This document shows positions 48,590-59,746 of a stretch of 64,000 nt of DNA, piece after piece (positions within the stretch are counted from its first letter, which is position 1; each line of letters opens with the position of its first letter). The notes below the pieces were generated by a model. The model had not been told where the DNA came from, did not search any database, and saw only the letters and a list, made by a program, of their open reading frames with translations. A program made the translations under genes and the position numbers. Origin of the DNA: Saccoglossus kowalevskii (lineage: Eukaryota; Hemichordata; Enteropneusta; Harrimaniidae); assembly GCF_000003605.2 (NCBI RefSeq), contig NW_003140812.1:742934-806933 (forward strand), read 5' to 3'.

Positions 48590-49904
48590 TAAGCACTCTG
48601 AATGTTATGGAATACCTAAACCTTCTGATAAAACAAATACATACTACCACTACGTTTTGAAGTAACATATCGCATTCATATGCCACAACATAGTCCTGAA
48701 ATACAATTGAGAGGGACTCTAACAGCCACAACCGTTGTACCCAGGTCCTAGAATGCAACACACGATCAATTCGTGTCATTTACATGTTTAATACGTAGGC
48801 ACAAAAAACAGTCGAATAAACAAGAAATCACCCAACATGGTATAGCTTTTTTTTTTTTTTTTTTTTTCAATGGCTTTTATATTTGATATTATTTTTGTAT
48901 ATCAATCACTATAGTTTGCTGTAATACTGAGCCAAATCTATAGTCGCTCTATATATTTCGAGTCTCTGTCCCGCGAGTACACGGCCGTTCCTCTTTGTTA
49001 TCACATGTACGCCCTCAACGGTATAGTTTTTATTATATTCTGCGGCGCCCAAGGCAGAGTCAAAGTCAGCGACAGGAGACTGGAGCATGCTAGATCAAAT
49101 TTACTTTTGGGGTTCAAATCGTGTTGTTAAGCACTTGGCGTTCTGTCATGTGACATGGAATACATTTATGGGAATTCGCATGGTAAATGAGATTTTTTTT
49201 CCACTAGATATTTTATTTGGAGCGTACACAATGCATGCCAACAAACGGGAATACAATCCAAGCAGACAAATTATAATATCTGCACATGCGTAGAAGGAAT
49301 ACGGTGCCCAGCCATATTACCCTATACAAGGTTGTTTTGGTTCAGTATAACATGACAAATTTACAGTAAATCATAACAATAAATTAATAATAATAATAAA
49401 AAGCGTGGTTGGAAAACTGGTGACACGATCTGCATGTTTCCAAGCTTCCATGATTTGCAGGAACGTACTCAGGCTAAATTTAACAGCTCTATTAGTTGTG
49501 TGAGCTTATAGGAAACACATAGGTACAATAAGCTTTACTACTAGTCAGACCATGCTCGTTTACATATGTATACAACTATATAGGCGATGGTAATTTAAAC
49601 TGACTAAGTTGGGTGTCCAGTTCTTCATATCTTTATCATAAACATGCCACAGGTCACTGGCAGAGCTGGTCACAAATGTAATCGGAATCTGAGATGAGCA
49701 CATTGCGCATACCCTTCTGCGCATGACGCTTACAAATGCGTCACCGTCAAGCCCCATTCATTGTGTGATCAACGCGTTTGGAATCACACGCCAGTGGCGG
49801 AAACACCTAGACCATCAGGACGCGAACGAGTTATTCTGCCTTATATTAGAGCAGGGAGCTGTAATTAGAGCGACTTAGTTTGGCATTCGGGCTGTTGGTT
49901 GAAA

Positions 49905-50784
49905 ATGGGCACGTTTGAAGGCCATGCACTTCCTGGTAGTTTCTTCCTCGCCTTTGGCGTCTGGTGGTGCATGAAATATTCGTACCGTCTTATTCGTAAG
50001 AATTCTAATGTTTCCCGGCAGAAAAATGGTTCGACTCCCAACAACAAATGGGGAAGACGACTCGGAAAATGCCATGGATTATCCGCGGAGCTTGTGGAAG
50101 GAATCGTCGTTGTTATGTTCACTATTGCTGGCTTTATTCTCCGAACAATCTTGGCCGTATAAAAAATGGGCAATGTTTGACAAGAATGACCCCGGCAGAC
50201 GTTTTGTTCATTCCGCTGAATGGCAACACTGCACAATGTACACGTTCTTTGGAGTTGCAGGGGCGGTGCAGATATTAGCGCGTACTTGTGTGTGTGGGTT
50301 GAAAGAATTCGAAAAATTCTTCCTTGCGCTAGCTTATTTCGTGGAGGGCTTGCTGTTTTATTTCCACGTTCATGGCCGGACACCTCTGGACATATCCGTG
50401 CACTACATGCTAGTTATCGCAGTAATGTTGGCCGCCGCTGTCACAGTTGCCGAGATTTGGAAAGGCGATGACCCACTTCTACCGTTCATTCGGACCGGCC
50501 TAACCATCACGCAAGGTACGTGGTTTTGGCAAGTCGGCTTTATGCTGTACCCACCGAACGGCGTTCAGTGGGACGAAGATAGTCACTCTAATATCATGTT
50601 CGTAACAATGGCGTTCTGTTGGCACATCGTGGCCTGTATACTCGTGATGGCAGGCGTTTATGGCATTGTGTCTCTCTGTCTGCGCTCCAAAGGAGTCTAC
50701 CTTGTCCCGTACAAACAGGTTGAGGATGAATACCAGGTTGGATTAATGAGCTTGGATGATAAAGGATCAAGCGATAATGAATAA
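49905..50784 (+). pseudogene. TMEM45 / DUF716 family gene with one apparent frameshift
   Basis: Second single-exon TMEM45-like locus. The ATG at 49905 (AAAATGG context) opens MGTFEGHALPGSFFLAFG and stays open to a TAA at 50160-50162. The rest of the protein continues in the next frame to a TAA at 50782-50784, with EWQHCTMY, FYFHVHGR, LPFIRTGLTITQGTWFWQVG and CWH in order. Alignment to the family puts the frame change at about 50131-50155, consistent with one extra base or two missing. Total coding length would be about 292 codons. Everything else is well conserved, including the acidic tail (DDKGSSDNE), so it is either a young pseudogene or a sequencing/assembly error. An AATAAA signal follows at 50898-50903. 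More similar to human TMEM45B in places (QGTWFWQ) than the locus at 7400-8296. Confidence 0.8.
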
Positions 50785-50897
50785 TCTGCGAAATTTCATA
50801 AATTTGTAACTGTATTCGCATGTCTTAATGATACAAACTGTTGATGCCTGTGAAACAACGTTCACTATATATTTATTTGATAAATGTGGCATATATC

Positions 50898-50903
50898 AAT
50901 AAA
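50898..50903 (+). terminator. Polyadenylation signal AATAAA
   Basis: Lies 114 bases after the stop codon of the TMEM45-like locus, the expected place for its transcript end. Confidence 0.5.
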
Positions 50904-52962
50904 CAATCTGGGGCCGGGTAGGGTTTAAAAACGTTCTGGCCTAGAACAGGATGAGTATAGAACAAATCGTCATGTATTTTTTGTCTCGACAGTCATGTCA
51001 TCGCTTCTGAAATTTGAAATGTAATTTCACAGAATCTCTCTCGTTTACCGATTTATATAAATGTATATGGTTGGGCTGTGTAAGCGGGTGGGGTGGGCGG
51101 AGCGGGGCTGGGTGTGGGTGGTGAAGTGTGCTAGTAATTGTACAGATACCGTGGTAAAATTCACTCCATTCCATCACCACACCTTGTCTATATACTTAAA
51201 TTGAGATTGTGTCACTGTGTTGTGTGTCACCTTAAACTCTACAATTACATCGACACACTTTTAAATCGTAGGAGGTGAGCCCAGTCCCTAGCATATTTTA
51301 AAATAGTTAGTTCATTTGTAATAAAGCCTTGTCACGTAGTAGCATATCACAAATAAAAAATAGCTGTTCTAACGAAACGTATTGCTGCTATATTTTTCTT
51401 TTATAATACAACAATAACGTAATATAACGGTTTGTGTAATTATTTATTTAAAGGCTATTCCCTCGATGATTCTTCAGTAATTCCCCCTCAAAATAATAAA
51501 ATTGTCATTCAAATATTTTGAAAGAAAATTACATGCATAATATTTATTACAATTAATATATATTCTATTACGTCAAACGTATATAGCGCGACTATCGCGT
51601 ATTCATTTTATCGCCGTATATTATAACCGGCATATTTAGACGTTGAGGCCACCGACGGGAAATTCCATGTATCTTGCTGTCAAATGCGTTAACGAACCTT
51701 ACGAAGATTGTGAGTATATTCATTGTCGTAATTGTACTTCGAATTGTCAAGGCCAATTAACTACATTCAATGTGTAATTTGACGTATTAATAATTTTTGA
51801 TTGAATATATTAAATTGTGAATAATTTAGCGGAGTAACCCGTGTGCATATTAATGCAGCTAGCGTTCAATTGACATGTGTTTCTTTAATGTTTAATTCAC
51901 AACGTCGACGTGCTCGTCACGGAACCTTTTTAGTTGTTTCGTGGTTGGTACATGTAGTACTGAAATGACCTTTCTAGAGGTTTGTGTCGCCGTATTATTC
52001 TTTCTTTAGATTTGTCAAATAACGCTGTCCACCGTTCTCCCAGGGACCACGTCCCACACAATACGATGCGATTTTTATAACAACGGTTCTTCTACAACAG
52101 TGTATACGAGTGTTGCCGTTAAATGGCCGTAAACCGTTCCATTTCCTTCAGGTTAATATTCGTCAGGGTGTCTATCGTACAACAAACACGCAAGTCGGAC
52201 CCCGCCCAACGTAAATGTAAACATTGACGTCTTTACATGAACTCGGTCATAAACCCACAAACCCCAGCGACCATAATATTTACACTGTCCATAATAAGAT
52301 AAAAACTCGTATCGTATTACCCATCAAGTCGTTCACTACAGTACCTTCAAACTCGACCAGTGCACCATCCTCGCCCCCAACAATGATCATCTATGAACAA
52401 TACAAACTAAACAGCACTCTGAGTGGACACACAGTTTAAGTCTTACGGTTGTCAAGCAAGATCTTTGAAACACGTAGTCCCACATACAGAAATTTGATGT
52501 CCGTGGCAAAGTACTGCTCATGTAATTTGCACTTAACAAATCTGGTTATACCGGCGACATCCAATGTCTGAACCCGTACTGGTCTCCCGACAGAAGACAC
52601 AGACCACTAAAACACCGCTATCCCAAAAGCGCAAACGTCTCTGTTTTTTTTTTTTTAATTTAACTCGGTAGTGTGTTCATTAGACTAGAGTACTAGTAGT
52701 TTTCAACGGTGAATTAATATTGGTATCTCGAAAATAACTAATAACATTAATGATATGAAAATTGAGTACACGTATGGGTTAAATTAAAAGAAAACACACA
52801 CAAATAATGTATATTTAGGAAAATCATCTTTTTGATTAACTGGTGCCATCTCTAAATACAGATTTTACTCATTACAATAGTCGAAATAAAAACAGTTTAC
52901 TTTGGACCGCGCCCTCTTGGGGTGTACACCGTCACCACTATCGTCGAAGCATTGGGTCATGG

Positions 52963-52983
52963 CACCGTCCCTCAGGGACGGTG
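52963..52983. repeat. 21-bp palindrome
   Basis: CACCGTCCCT C AGGGACGGTG, arms identical; the flanking CATG on each side extends the symmetry imperfectly. Confidence 0.75.
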
Positions 52984-54327
52984 GTCATGGGAACAACAAA
53001 AAAAACAGCTTGCTGTTAGGTTAAGTAACTGACAATGCAATGCACCACGCACTATAAGCATATATCAAGTTATGCAAAACACCAGACCTCATCAAACCAC
53101 CCTGTAAAGAAACTGAATGAGCAGCTGCAGAATCCAATTGTGTTGCCAACAATCAGTTGCACAAATAATGACGCGCGTAAATGTTGAGCGGCAGTACAAC
53201 TAGCTGTGGGTTGATATATTTACTTGTGACCGTTTTTGTCATTTGTGGCACTTTCACTGCGACTCGGAGTTTTTCATAATTTGTCGAGACTTTATACTAC
53301 TTTCATTACTAACAGACAAAATATTCCAATCCTGATTTTTGCTAGGATTTACACGGCGGCGTTTGATCGGATCAAACCGTGCTCCTCTCGCCAATTACCA
53401 GGAGATTATTTTGTGCGTTTACAAACTTATGGCCGAACGTGGTCCGAAGTTCGGCCCGTTTTGTTTAGACCCGAACTGAAATAACGACCTTGGCATCGTG
53501 TGTCTCGTTTACACTGTTTGAGCCACGTCGGGGCTCAGTCCTATCGGAGTTTATCCGAGGGTTTATTGGCGGCTCGAGCTGAATGCGTTCACATGGCCAT
53601 TTTTTCTGGACGTATAAACTAGTATATCAAGTAACAATGATGTGATGGTATTAAGGTAGCGAGACTATTATTTGTGTTGAAAATTACGATTTTCACATTT
53701 ATTTATTAATTGATGAAATGCACTATAAACTTTCATATGATAAAGTCAACATAACATAGAATGTCATGTAAGTTGGTTAAAATGTAGATTTTCTGAAGGG
53801 AAGCAAGGCAGCCTCAGTAGTGTTTTCCAAAATCAACAACACAGGTTTAATCTGTGTGCCTATAAGTTTCAAAGATAAACTCAAGACAAAGCGATGTTAG
53901 GATGTGTTATCAGTAGCTATCTGACACACAATGAGTGTTTCCAAACATTTGAGTGGTTTGTCCCCGCCCCTGTTTATTTCACAGATTAGTCATTTGCATA
54001 TGAATGTGTCAGACACAAAGTCACACAGCCACTGAAAAAAAATCATTGATTTTGGTGTTTTCATATGCCGAATTTATCCAATTATAGCTATCCCATTCCT
54101 TTATTTTTTTGGTTTCCAATAACCTTACACATTTGGATGTCCCTACACATGTTAAAACAGACCTTGATGGGAAAACAAATTGATTGTGCCGATAAACAAG
54201 CTTGAAAATCTTTGCTGTTACTTCATGGACGTTTTCTAGGAGTTTATGTTTTTCCAAATACAAGGTCTTTAACAAAAAATAACTTATACTTATTGTCGTT
54301 GGATTAACACCATATTTTCACAGCTTT

Positions 54328-54368
54328 AAGCACAGTCCCTCAACACCATTTGTTGAGGGACTGTGCTT
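54328..54368. repeat. 18-bp perfect hairpin
   Basis: AAGCACAGTCCCTCAACA (54328-54345), 5-base loop, then its exact reverse complement (54351-54368). The loop is too short for a normal microRNA precursor. Confidence 0.85.
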
Positions 54369-56099
54369 TAAGGTGACAATGAGAGGAACTTGAATGTGTC
54401 CAGACAAACTATTTCATCGATTATTTACCAACGAGTTGTGGTTTGAGTTGGGGGCAATGCGACTAAAACAGTAATTGAAATTCAGCACACTATTTTTTTT
54501 AAAACGCGTTGCTTGAATAAAACTGACCAGACACATTCAATTTACCAGACTATTGAACAACTAGGAAAAGTGAAAAAAATACTTCTTATCGCCAGCATAA
54601 ATGCGTAATTATTTTTTTTACAGAAAAAGTAATTCTTCACCTTTGATTGAGTAACGCGTCGTAGAATGCAGATACGGGCATGCAAAATACACTTGTGAAA
54701 AGCTTGAAGTCTGGCGATTCTAAACATATATACTTTCCCTGGTCTATTTGTAGTCATTTAGTCACAATTAGAAGATGAAAACAAGTTTGCAAATAAAAGT
54801 CCCGCTAGATCAAAACTATTTGCGACGAGGTTTCAATACAAATTACGGCAACGTTTGCGTATTTATTTAGGATTCTTCGAAATTCGATTCAGCTCAGTTA
54901 TTCTTTGCATTATGTCTTCCACATTCTCGAGCAAGTGACTCGCGTGATATTTGCGACTTGGTCATACTGGCACGGTATTGTCTTTGAATGTTTATTAAAA
55001 TTTTCAGTTTTGAAATAGGTTAAATCGAATATTGTCTCATGCTGCCAAAGAAGGGTCATTGTCCGAAACGTCTAGCTATTTTGAATAGTTATTTAGGACA
55101 CTAATTACTAAAAACTGCCTACGGGTTATACATCTTCCAACGATGGATCTTTTGACATTTAAAAACAATATTTGCAACTTCAATTCCAATTCATGGGTAT
55201 TTTTTTTTGATAATTTCACATTCAAGCCAGAGCCGAAATTATTGTCAATAGTTTGTGGTGGGAATGTACGTTCTTATTTGACGGTTAGCAATAATTTAAT
55301 TTTACTGTTACGCGGCTGTCGGGGACGGAATGAACAGCATTAGTTACTAGTATTTGTTTTCCTTCTCTCAAAGTGTAGTCGATTTCGTATTTATGGACGA
55401 GATTAGAAAGTTGTCCATTTTCAACATTTTTAGCATAACCATCGGATATTCAAATTCACACACGCAACATTCAAACAACCTTGCCACTTCAGGGCTATGC
55501 ATGAACATATGCTCAGAGGGAGAATAAATCGTTATTTGAGTAAAACAAGTGTTTTATTTACTAATACAAGTACTAATTACTAATATGTCTGTTGCACATT
55601 GCATTATATTGTTATTTTCATCATGAAATATAAACGTGAAATTACTAGTAAGTCGCATCGAGCATGGGATTTTTTTCAGCACATCACTGCATCTTGATGA
55701 ATCCGTCGGCAAGGGCGCAATAACTATCTCCAACCATATCTGGCAAGAGCTCTCCTGTATTGGTAACACAACAAATGAAATGCGAGCAACTCAATAATTA
55801 TATTTTCACCATAAAGCAAAATAATAAACTAATAAGCTAATACAGCAAGGGGCGTGTTCTGTTCCTATCTAAATCCGCCACGGTTTTTACATATGTTTTG
55901 TAGATTGCAAGGTAGATTTGTTATTTTTTAAGTTGCATGCTATGCACTTTTCGTTTGTTATAGTAAATGTCTATGTTCAAAATAAGCAAGTGGCATTTAA
56001 TTTTTTTCAGATCATTTAACTTTGACGTTCATTTACCCATATTACTATTATATAATTGCAAGAGATGTAAATTACAAAATAAATCAAAAATAGGGAGTG

Positions 56100-56395
56100 A
56101 TATAAATGATTATAGATATACCACGTGATGAATTGATTGTACATTTATTTACTGCATAAATAATTATTGATATACCACGTGATGAAGTGATTGTACATTT
56201 ATTTACCGCATAAATAATTATTGATATACCATGTGATGAAGTGATTGTACATTTATTTACCGCATAAATAATTATTGATATACCACGTGATGAAGTGATT
56301 GTACATTTATTTACCACATAAATAATTATTGATATACCACGTGATGAAGTGATTGTTCATTTATTTACCGCATAAATAGTTATTGATATACCACG
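56100..56395. repeat. 54-bp minisatellite, about 5.5 units
   Basis: Unit ATAAATAATTATTGATATAC / CACGTGATGAAGTGATTGTA / CATTTATTTACCGC, nearly identical copies. Most units carry a CACGTG E-box; the last ends in the palindrome TACCACGTGGTA. An open frame crosses it because 54 is divisible by three. Absent from unit B. Confidence 0.95.
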
Positions 56396-57282
56396 TGGTA
56401 TTTAATATCGTGTGTCCGTGGTTTCAGGGACCAGTGAAAAGAGCGAATTTCGCGCAAAGGATCATGGAAGTTCTCAGGCTGAGATTTTATTGCGTCGTCA
56501 CTATTTATTCACAAGTAAGAAAGAATAGTAAGTCAACAATGTCACGAAAACATGCATGGAGACATTCATTTGATTGATTCAGCCTGGGATTGTGCCATTT
56601 ACATTGGATAGATCGTTAAAACTCGTTTTCAAGGCAACACAGGTTTGGGAATGGAAAGTACTATTGTCGGTGGTTGTTTTATATGGCGTGGTTGAATTAG
56701 TCGGCTCTCGAATCCTAGCAATGTGTCGGCTAGCATTGTATCGATGCACTAAAATTACTCGCATTCGCATTGTTTCATTGAAGTTCATGCACACGCGCGA
56801 AAGGGGTATTGATCTCGTCCACCATATTTACTGATTGTCTCGGCGGAGATGTCATAGTTATAAAGAATGCCACATACTAAGTATAATGCGGACGTGTACT
56901 TAGTAATCTTCTCATAATGAGATTCGACTCGGTAATATCATGATACCGACAAAGTTGTCATCATAGATAACAAATCAAAGACTATAGAAGAAATGTGACT
57001 ATAGAAGGAAATATGAATAACCTCAGGCTGTAATCTCACAATGCCACTTGCGTGGTGATTGTCTATCTACGGTCTTCTCGTATACATGTAAGACGAAGAA
57101 ACTTAGGAAACGTTTATTTCTACCAAGCGATGTCAATGAACACTAGAGGGCCCCAAACTATTTGTAATCTGATGATTATTTGTTTTAAGACTATAAATAG
57201 ACACGTCATTATATGTGCTTTTGTTTTTGATTATAGACTGGTAATTTAGCTCTTTTGTTGTAAAAATATATCTATAAAATTA

Positions 57283-57364
57283 TGGCGGCGGTGGGATTCG
57301 AACCTACGCCATCGAAATAACTGGTGCCTAAAACCAGCGCCTTAGACCGCTCGGCCACGCTACC
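57283..57364 (-). tRNA. tRNA-Leu(UAG), copy A
   Basis: 82-nt class II tRNA: GGTAGCG acceptor, TGGCCGAGCGGTCTAAGGC (A box), anticodon loop TTTAGGC (anticodon TAG, reads CUA) on stem CTGGT/ACCAG, long variable arm, GGTTCGAATCC (B box). The acceptor has an A-C mismatch (position 4 with 69) and the T stem another A-C pair, both intact in copy B, so this copy may be weakened. A TTTT terminator follows on the minus strand. No intron. Confidence 0.9.
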
Positions 57365-57871
57365 TCTACTCTTTGTAACCCTATTACCAACAAGAATTTT
57401 AGACACATGGCCAACGAAATGTTCACACAAGTGATTATAAAATTAATTTAATACCTTACTACCCCATTTTCACAAGATCAACCATTTTGGTTGTCATATG
57501 ATAATTATGTAATCACAGTCCTGTTGCCGGAACTTGTTCTCCTTTCGAAGCATAATTACACCGAATTTTGAGTGGGACAACAGACAGAGAAATATTTATT
57601 CAGAAGCGCAGTCATATGTCAGATATGCAAAATTGTCGACGTAATCTTTATTGAAAAATTTGTCGTGAAAATAGTATCAACAATTATTATTTGGACACGA
57701 AACTGATTGTTGTATCCCAGCAATAGTCCTTGCTCATTTTGTGATTCAAACTGAAGGCATTATGAAAAACTGAAAAACAAACAAACATTGAATACTGATA
57801 AACTGAACCGTTCTTACGCAATTTGCATTTCTGAAATACGTGACGTAACACCGACACATAGACACGTGTCA

Positions 57872-57987
57872 TTCAGAATAAATTGTATTGATTATTCAAT
57901 AAATACTCGAGTGATAGGTTATAGTCCTCTTAGTGCGGGCAAGACAGGCAGATCACTATTGTCATAAGTACAATTGTATGTGAAACA
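57872..57987. other. Conserved noncoding island, unit A
   Basis: AGAATAAATTGTATTGA...TATTCAATAAAT, then AGTGATAGGT and CCTCTTAGTGCGGGCAAGAC, is kept nearly unchanged in unit B (62551-62676) although nearby sequence has diverged. AGTGAT and ATCACT could pair as a short stem. Confidence 0.6.
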
Positions 57988-58807
57988 CTGGTCCCGATAC
58001 AAGTTACAGGCGCCAAATCATTAATTTAACTCAGAGGTTTCTTCGGAATCGATTACTCTCTGAATTCGGCCATGTGATATTTAGTTACTTGATACTGACA
58101 GTAGTTGTTATCGAAAGTGCTGTTTTTCGAAATAGATAAAAAAAATATTTTATCGTTATCCTCAATGGCGATTTCTTGCATACTATTTGGCCGGTTTCTC
58201 GAAATATGACTTTGCACAGCAAAAAATAATGTTTTTCATTGCCATTGTGCAGTTACAGTTACAGGTACAATTTAAACATTACATAACGTCGAGTGATATT
58301 TAAGTACTAGTAGGCTCCCTAACTTAAACACTCAGTCGTGTGCTGCCGTAGAAGGGTCATTGTCCCAAACATCTAGCTATCTCGAAGGGTTATTTAGGAC
58401 ACCAATTACCAAATACTGCCTAGTAGTTATTTAACTTTAATCGATGTATCTTTTGACATTTAAAAAAATCATTTGCCACTGCAATTCCAACAACTTATTG
58501 CCGTGTGTATTAACCCTTGTTCGTGAGCAATTTTTGAAAATTTTAGAGCTGTTTCAAACCAGAGCCGAAATTATTGTCAACAATTCTGTGTGTGAACGTT
58601 CTTATTTGACGGTTAGAAGTTTAACGCTGACGGGGAATGAACGGAATTGTTTGCCTTCTCTCCAGTGTATTCGATTTTGTATTTATGACGAGAATTGAAA
58701 ATTGTCCATTTTCTAGATTTTTAGCACACTTTAAGGTTTTGCTGTTGCCACAACCATCGGATAATTCTTTCACATACGTTTCACACCAATAACATATCAT
58801 TTCAGGG

Positions 58808-59746
58808 TTGTGCATGGACTTTCTCAGACGGAAAAAAGAAATTAAACAAGTGTTATTTATACAATCTATATATTTCGAAGTTACTAATATATCTGTTACA
58901 TATCGCATACGAACAATGAGTTACGGATATCGGGGTACAAACATCGAGTTACGAACATCGGGTTACGAACATCGAGTTACGGACATCGAGTTACGAACAT
59001 CGAGTTACGAACATCGAGTTACGAACATCGAGTTACGAACATCGAGTTACGGACATCGAGATACGAACATCGAGTTACGGACATCGAGTTACGAACATCG
59101 AGTTACGAACATAGAGTTACGAACATCGAGTTACGGACATCGAGTTACGGACATCGAGTTACGAACATCGAGTTACGAACATCGAGTTACGAACATCGAG
59201 TTACGAACATCGAGATACGAACATCGAGTTACGAACATCGAGTTACGAACATCGAGTTACGGATATCGGGTTACGAACATCGAGTTACGAACATCGAGTT
59301 ACGAACATCGAGTTACGAACATCGAGATACGAACATCGAGCTACGAACATCGAGTTACGGACATCGAGATACGAACATCGAGCTACGAACATCGAGTTAC
59401 GGACATCGAGTTACGAACATCGAGTTACGAACATCGAGTTACGAACATCGAGTTACGGACATCGAGTTACGAACATCGAGTTACGAACATCGAGTTACGG
59501 ACATCGAGTTACGGACATCGAGTTACGAACATCGAGTTACGAAAATCGAGTTACGAACATCGAGTTACGGACATCGAGTTACGAACATTGAGTTACAGAC
59601 ATCGAGTTACGAACATCGAGTTACGAACATCGAGTTACGAACATCGAGTTACGAACATCGAGTTACAATTTGAACTTGGTTTGGCAAAAGTGGGAGTGGT
59701 TTCTAAAATTTGGGCATGGCCATTTTTTGTAATTAAATGCTCGTAA
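58808..59746 (+). other. Long open frame made by a minisatellite, not a gene
   Basis: 312 codons are open, but almost all are 14-residue repeats of the type RVTNIELRTSSYEH produced by a 14-bp DNA repeat read across three units. No promoter, splice or family evidence supports translation. Confidence 0.8.
58914..59668. repeat. 14-bp minisatellite, about 54 units
   Basis: Unit AACATCGAGTTACG with recurring GGACAT and GAGATACG variants. An inverted remnant (TGTCTGTAACTCGAAC) sits at about 59750-59765. Found only in unit B. Confidence 0.97.

Larger units (their letters stand above)
44258..49904. other. Intergenic region, no gene recognised
   Basis: Upstream of the CK1-like gene and of the second TMEM45-like gene. 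Contains the CK1 promoter motifs, a hairpin, a CAGGGAGCTGTA-ended small element (45000-45169), a poly-A run near 47800, an inverted-repeat element (48205-48589) and a long T run (48848-48868). Open frames of up to 112 codons here (e.g. 44501-44839 +) resemble nothing known. Confidence 0.5.
50785..54867. other. Intergenic region, no gene recognised
   Basis: Mixed AT-rich and CG-containing sequence. Visible structures are a near-perfect palindrome at 52963-52983, a short one at 53361-53377 (GTTTGATC G GATCAAAC) and a strong hairpin at 54328-54368. No family is recognised in the open frames. Confidence 0.5.
54868..57990. repeat. Tandem segmental duplication, unit A
   Basis: About 3.1 kb homologous to 58027-62680. 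Shared anchors in order: GAAGGGTCATTGTCC (near 55050), GATCTTTTGACATTTAAAAA (55146), GAATCCGTCGGCAAGGG (55698), CAGGGACCAGTGA (56428), GGCTGTAATCTCAC (57026), the tRNA-Leu, and TAGTGCGGGCAAGACAGGCA (57930). Divergence between anchors is high. Confidence 0.8.

Noticed and set aside
49865-50383. 172-codon minus-strand frame
   Set aside because: Antisense shadow of the TMEM45-like locus.
54328-54368. MicroRNA precursor
   Set aside because: Arms of 18 bp with a 5-base loop are too compact for a Drosha/Dicer substrate.
56084-56317. 77-codon minus-strand frame with VNKCTITSSRGISIIIYA repeats
   Set aside because: Translation of the 54-bp minisatellite.
58914-59668. CRISPR-like array
   Set aside because: Units are contiguous 14-mers with no spacers, in a eukaryotic genome.
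58808-59746. 312-codon open frame as a repeat protein gene
   Set aside because: It is the translation of a 14-bp minisatellite; open frame follows from unit sequence alone and the tandem homologue in unit A lacks it.
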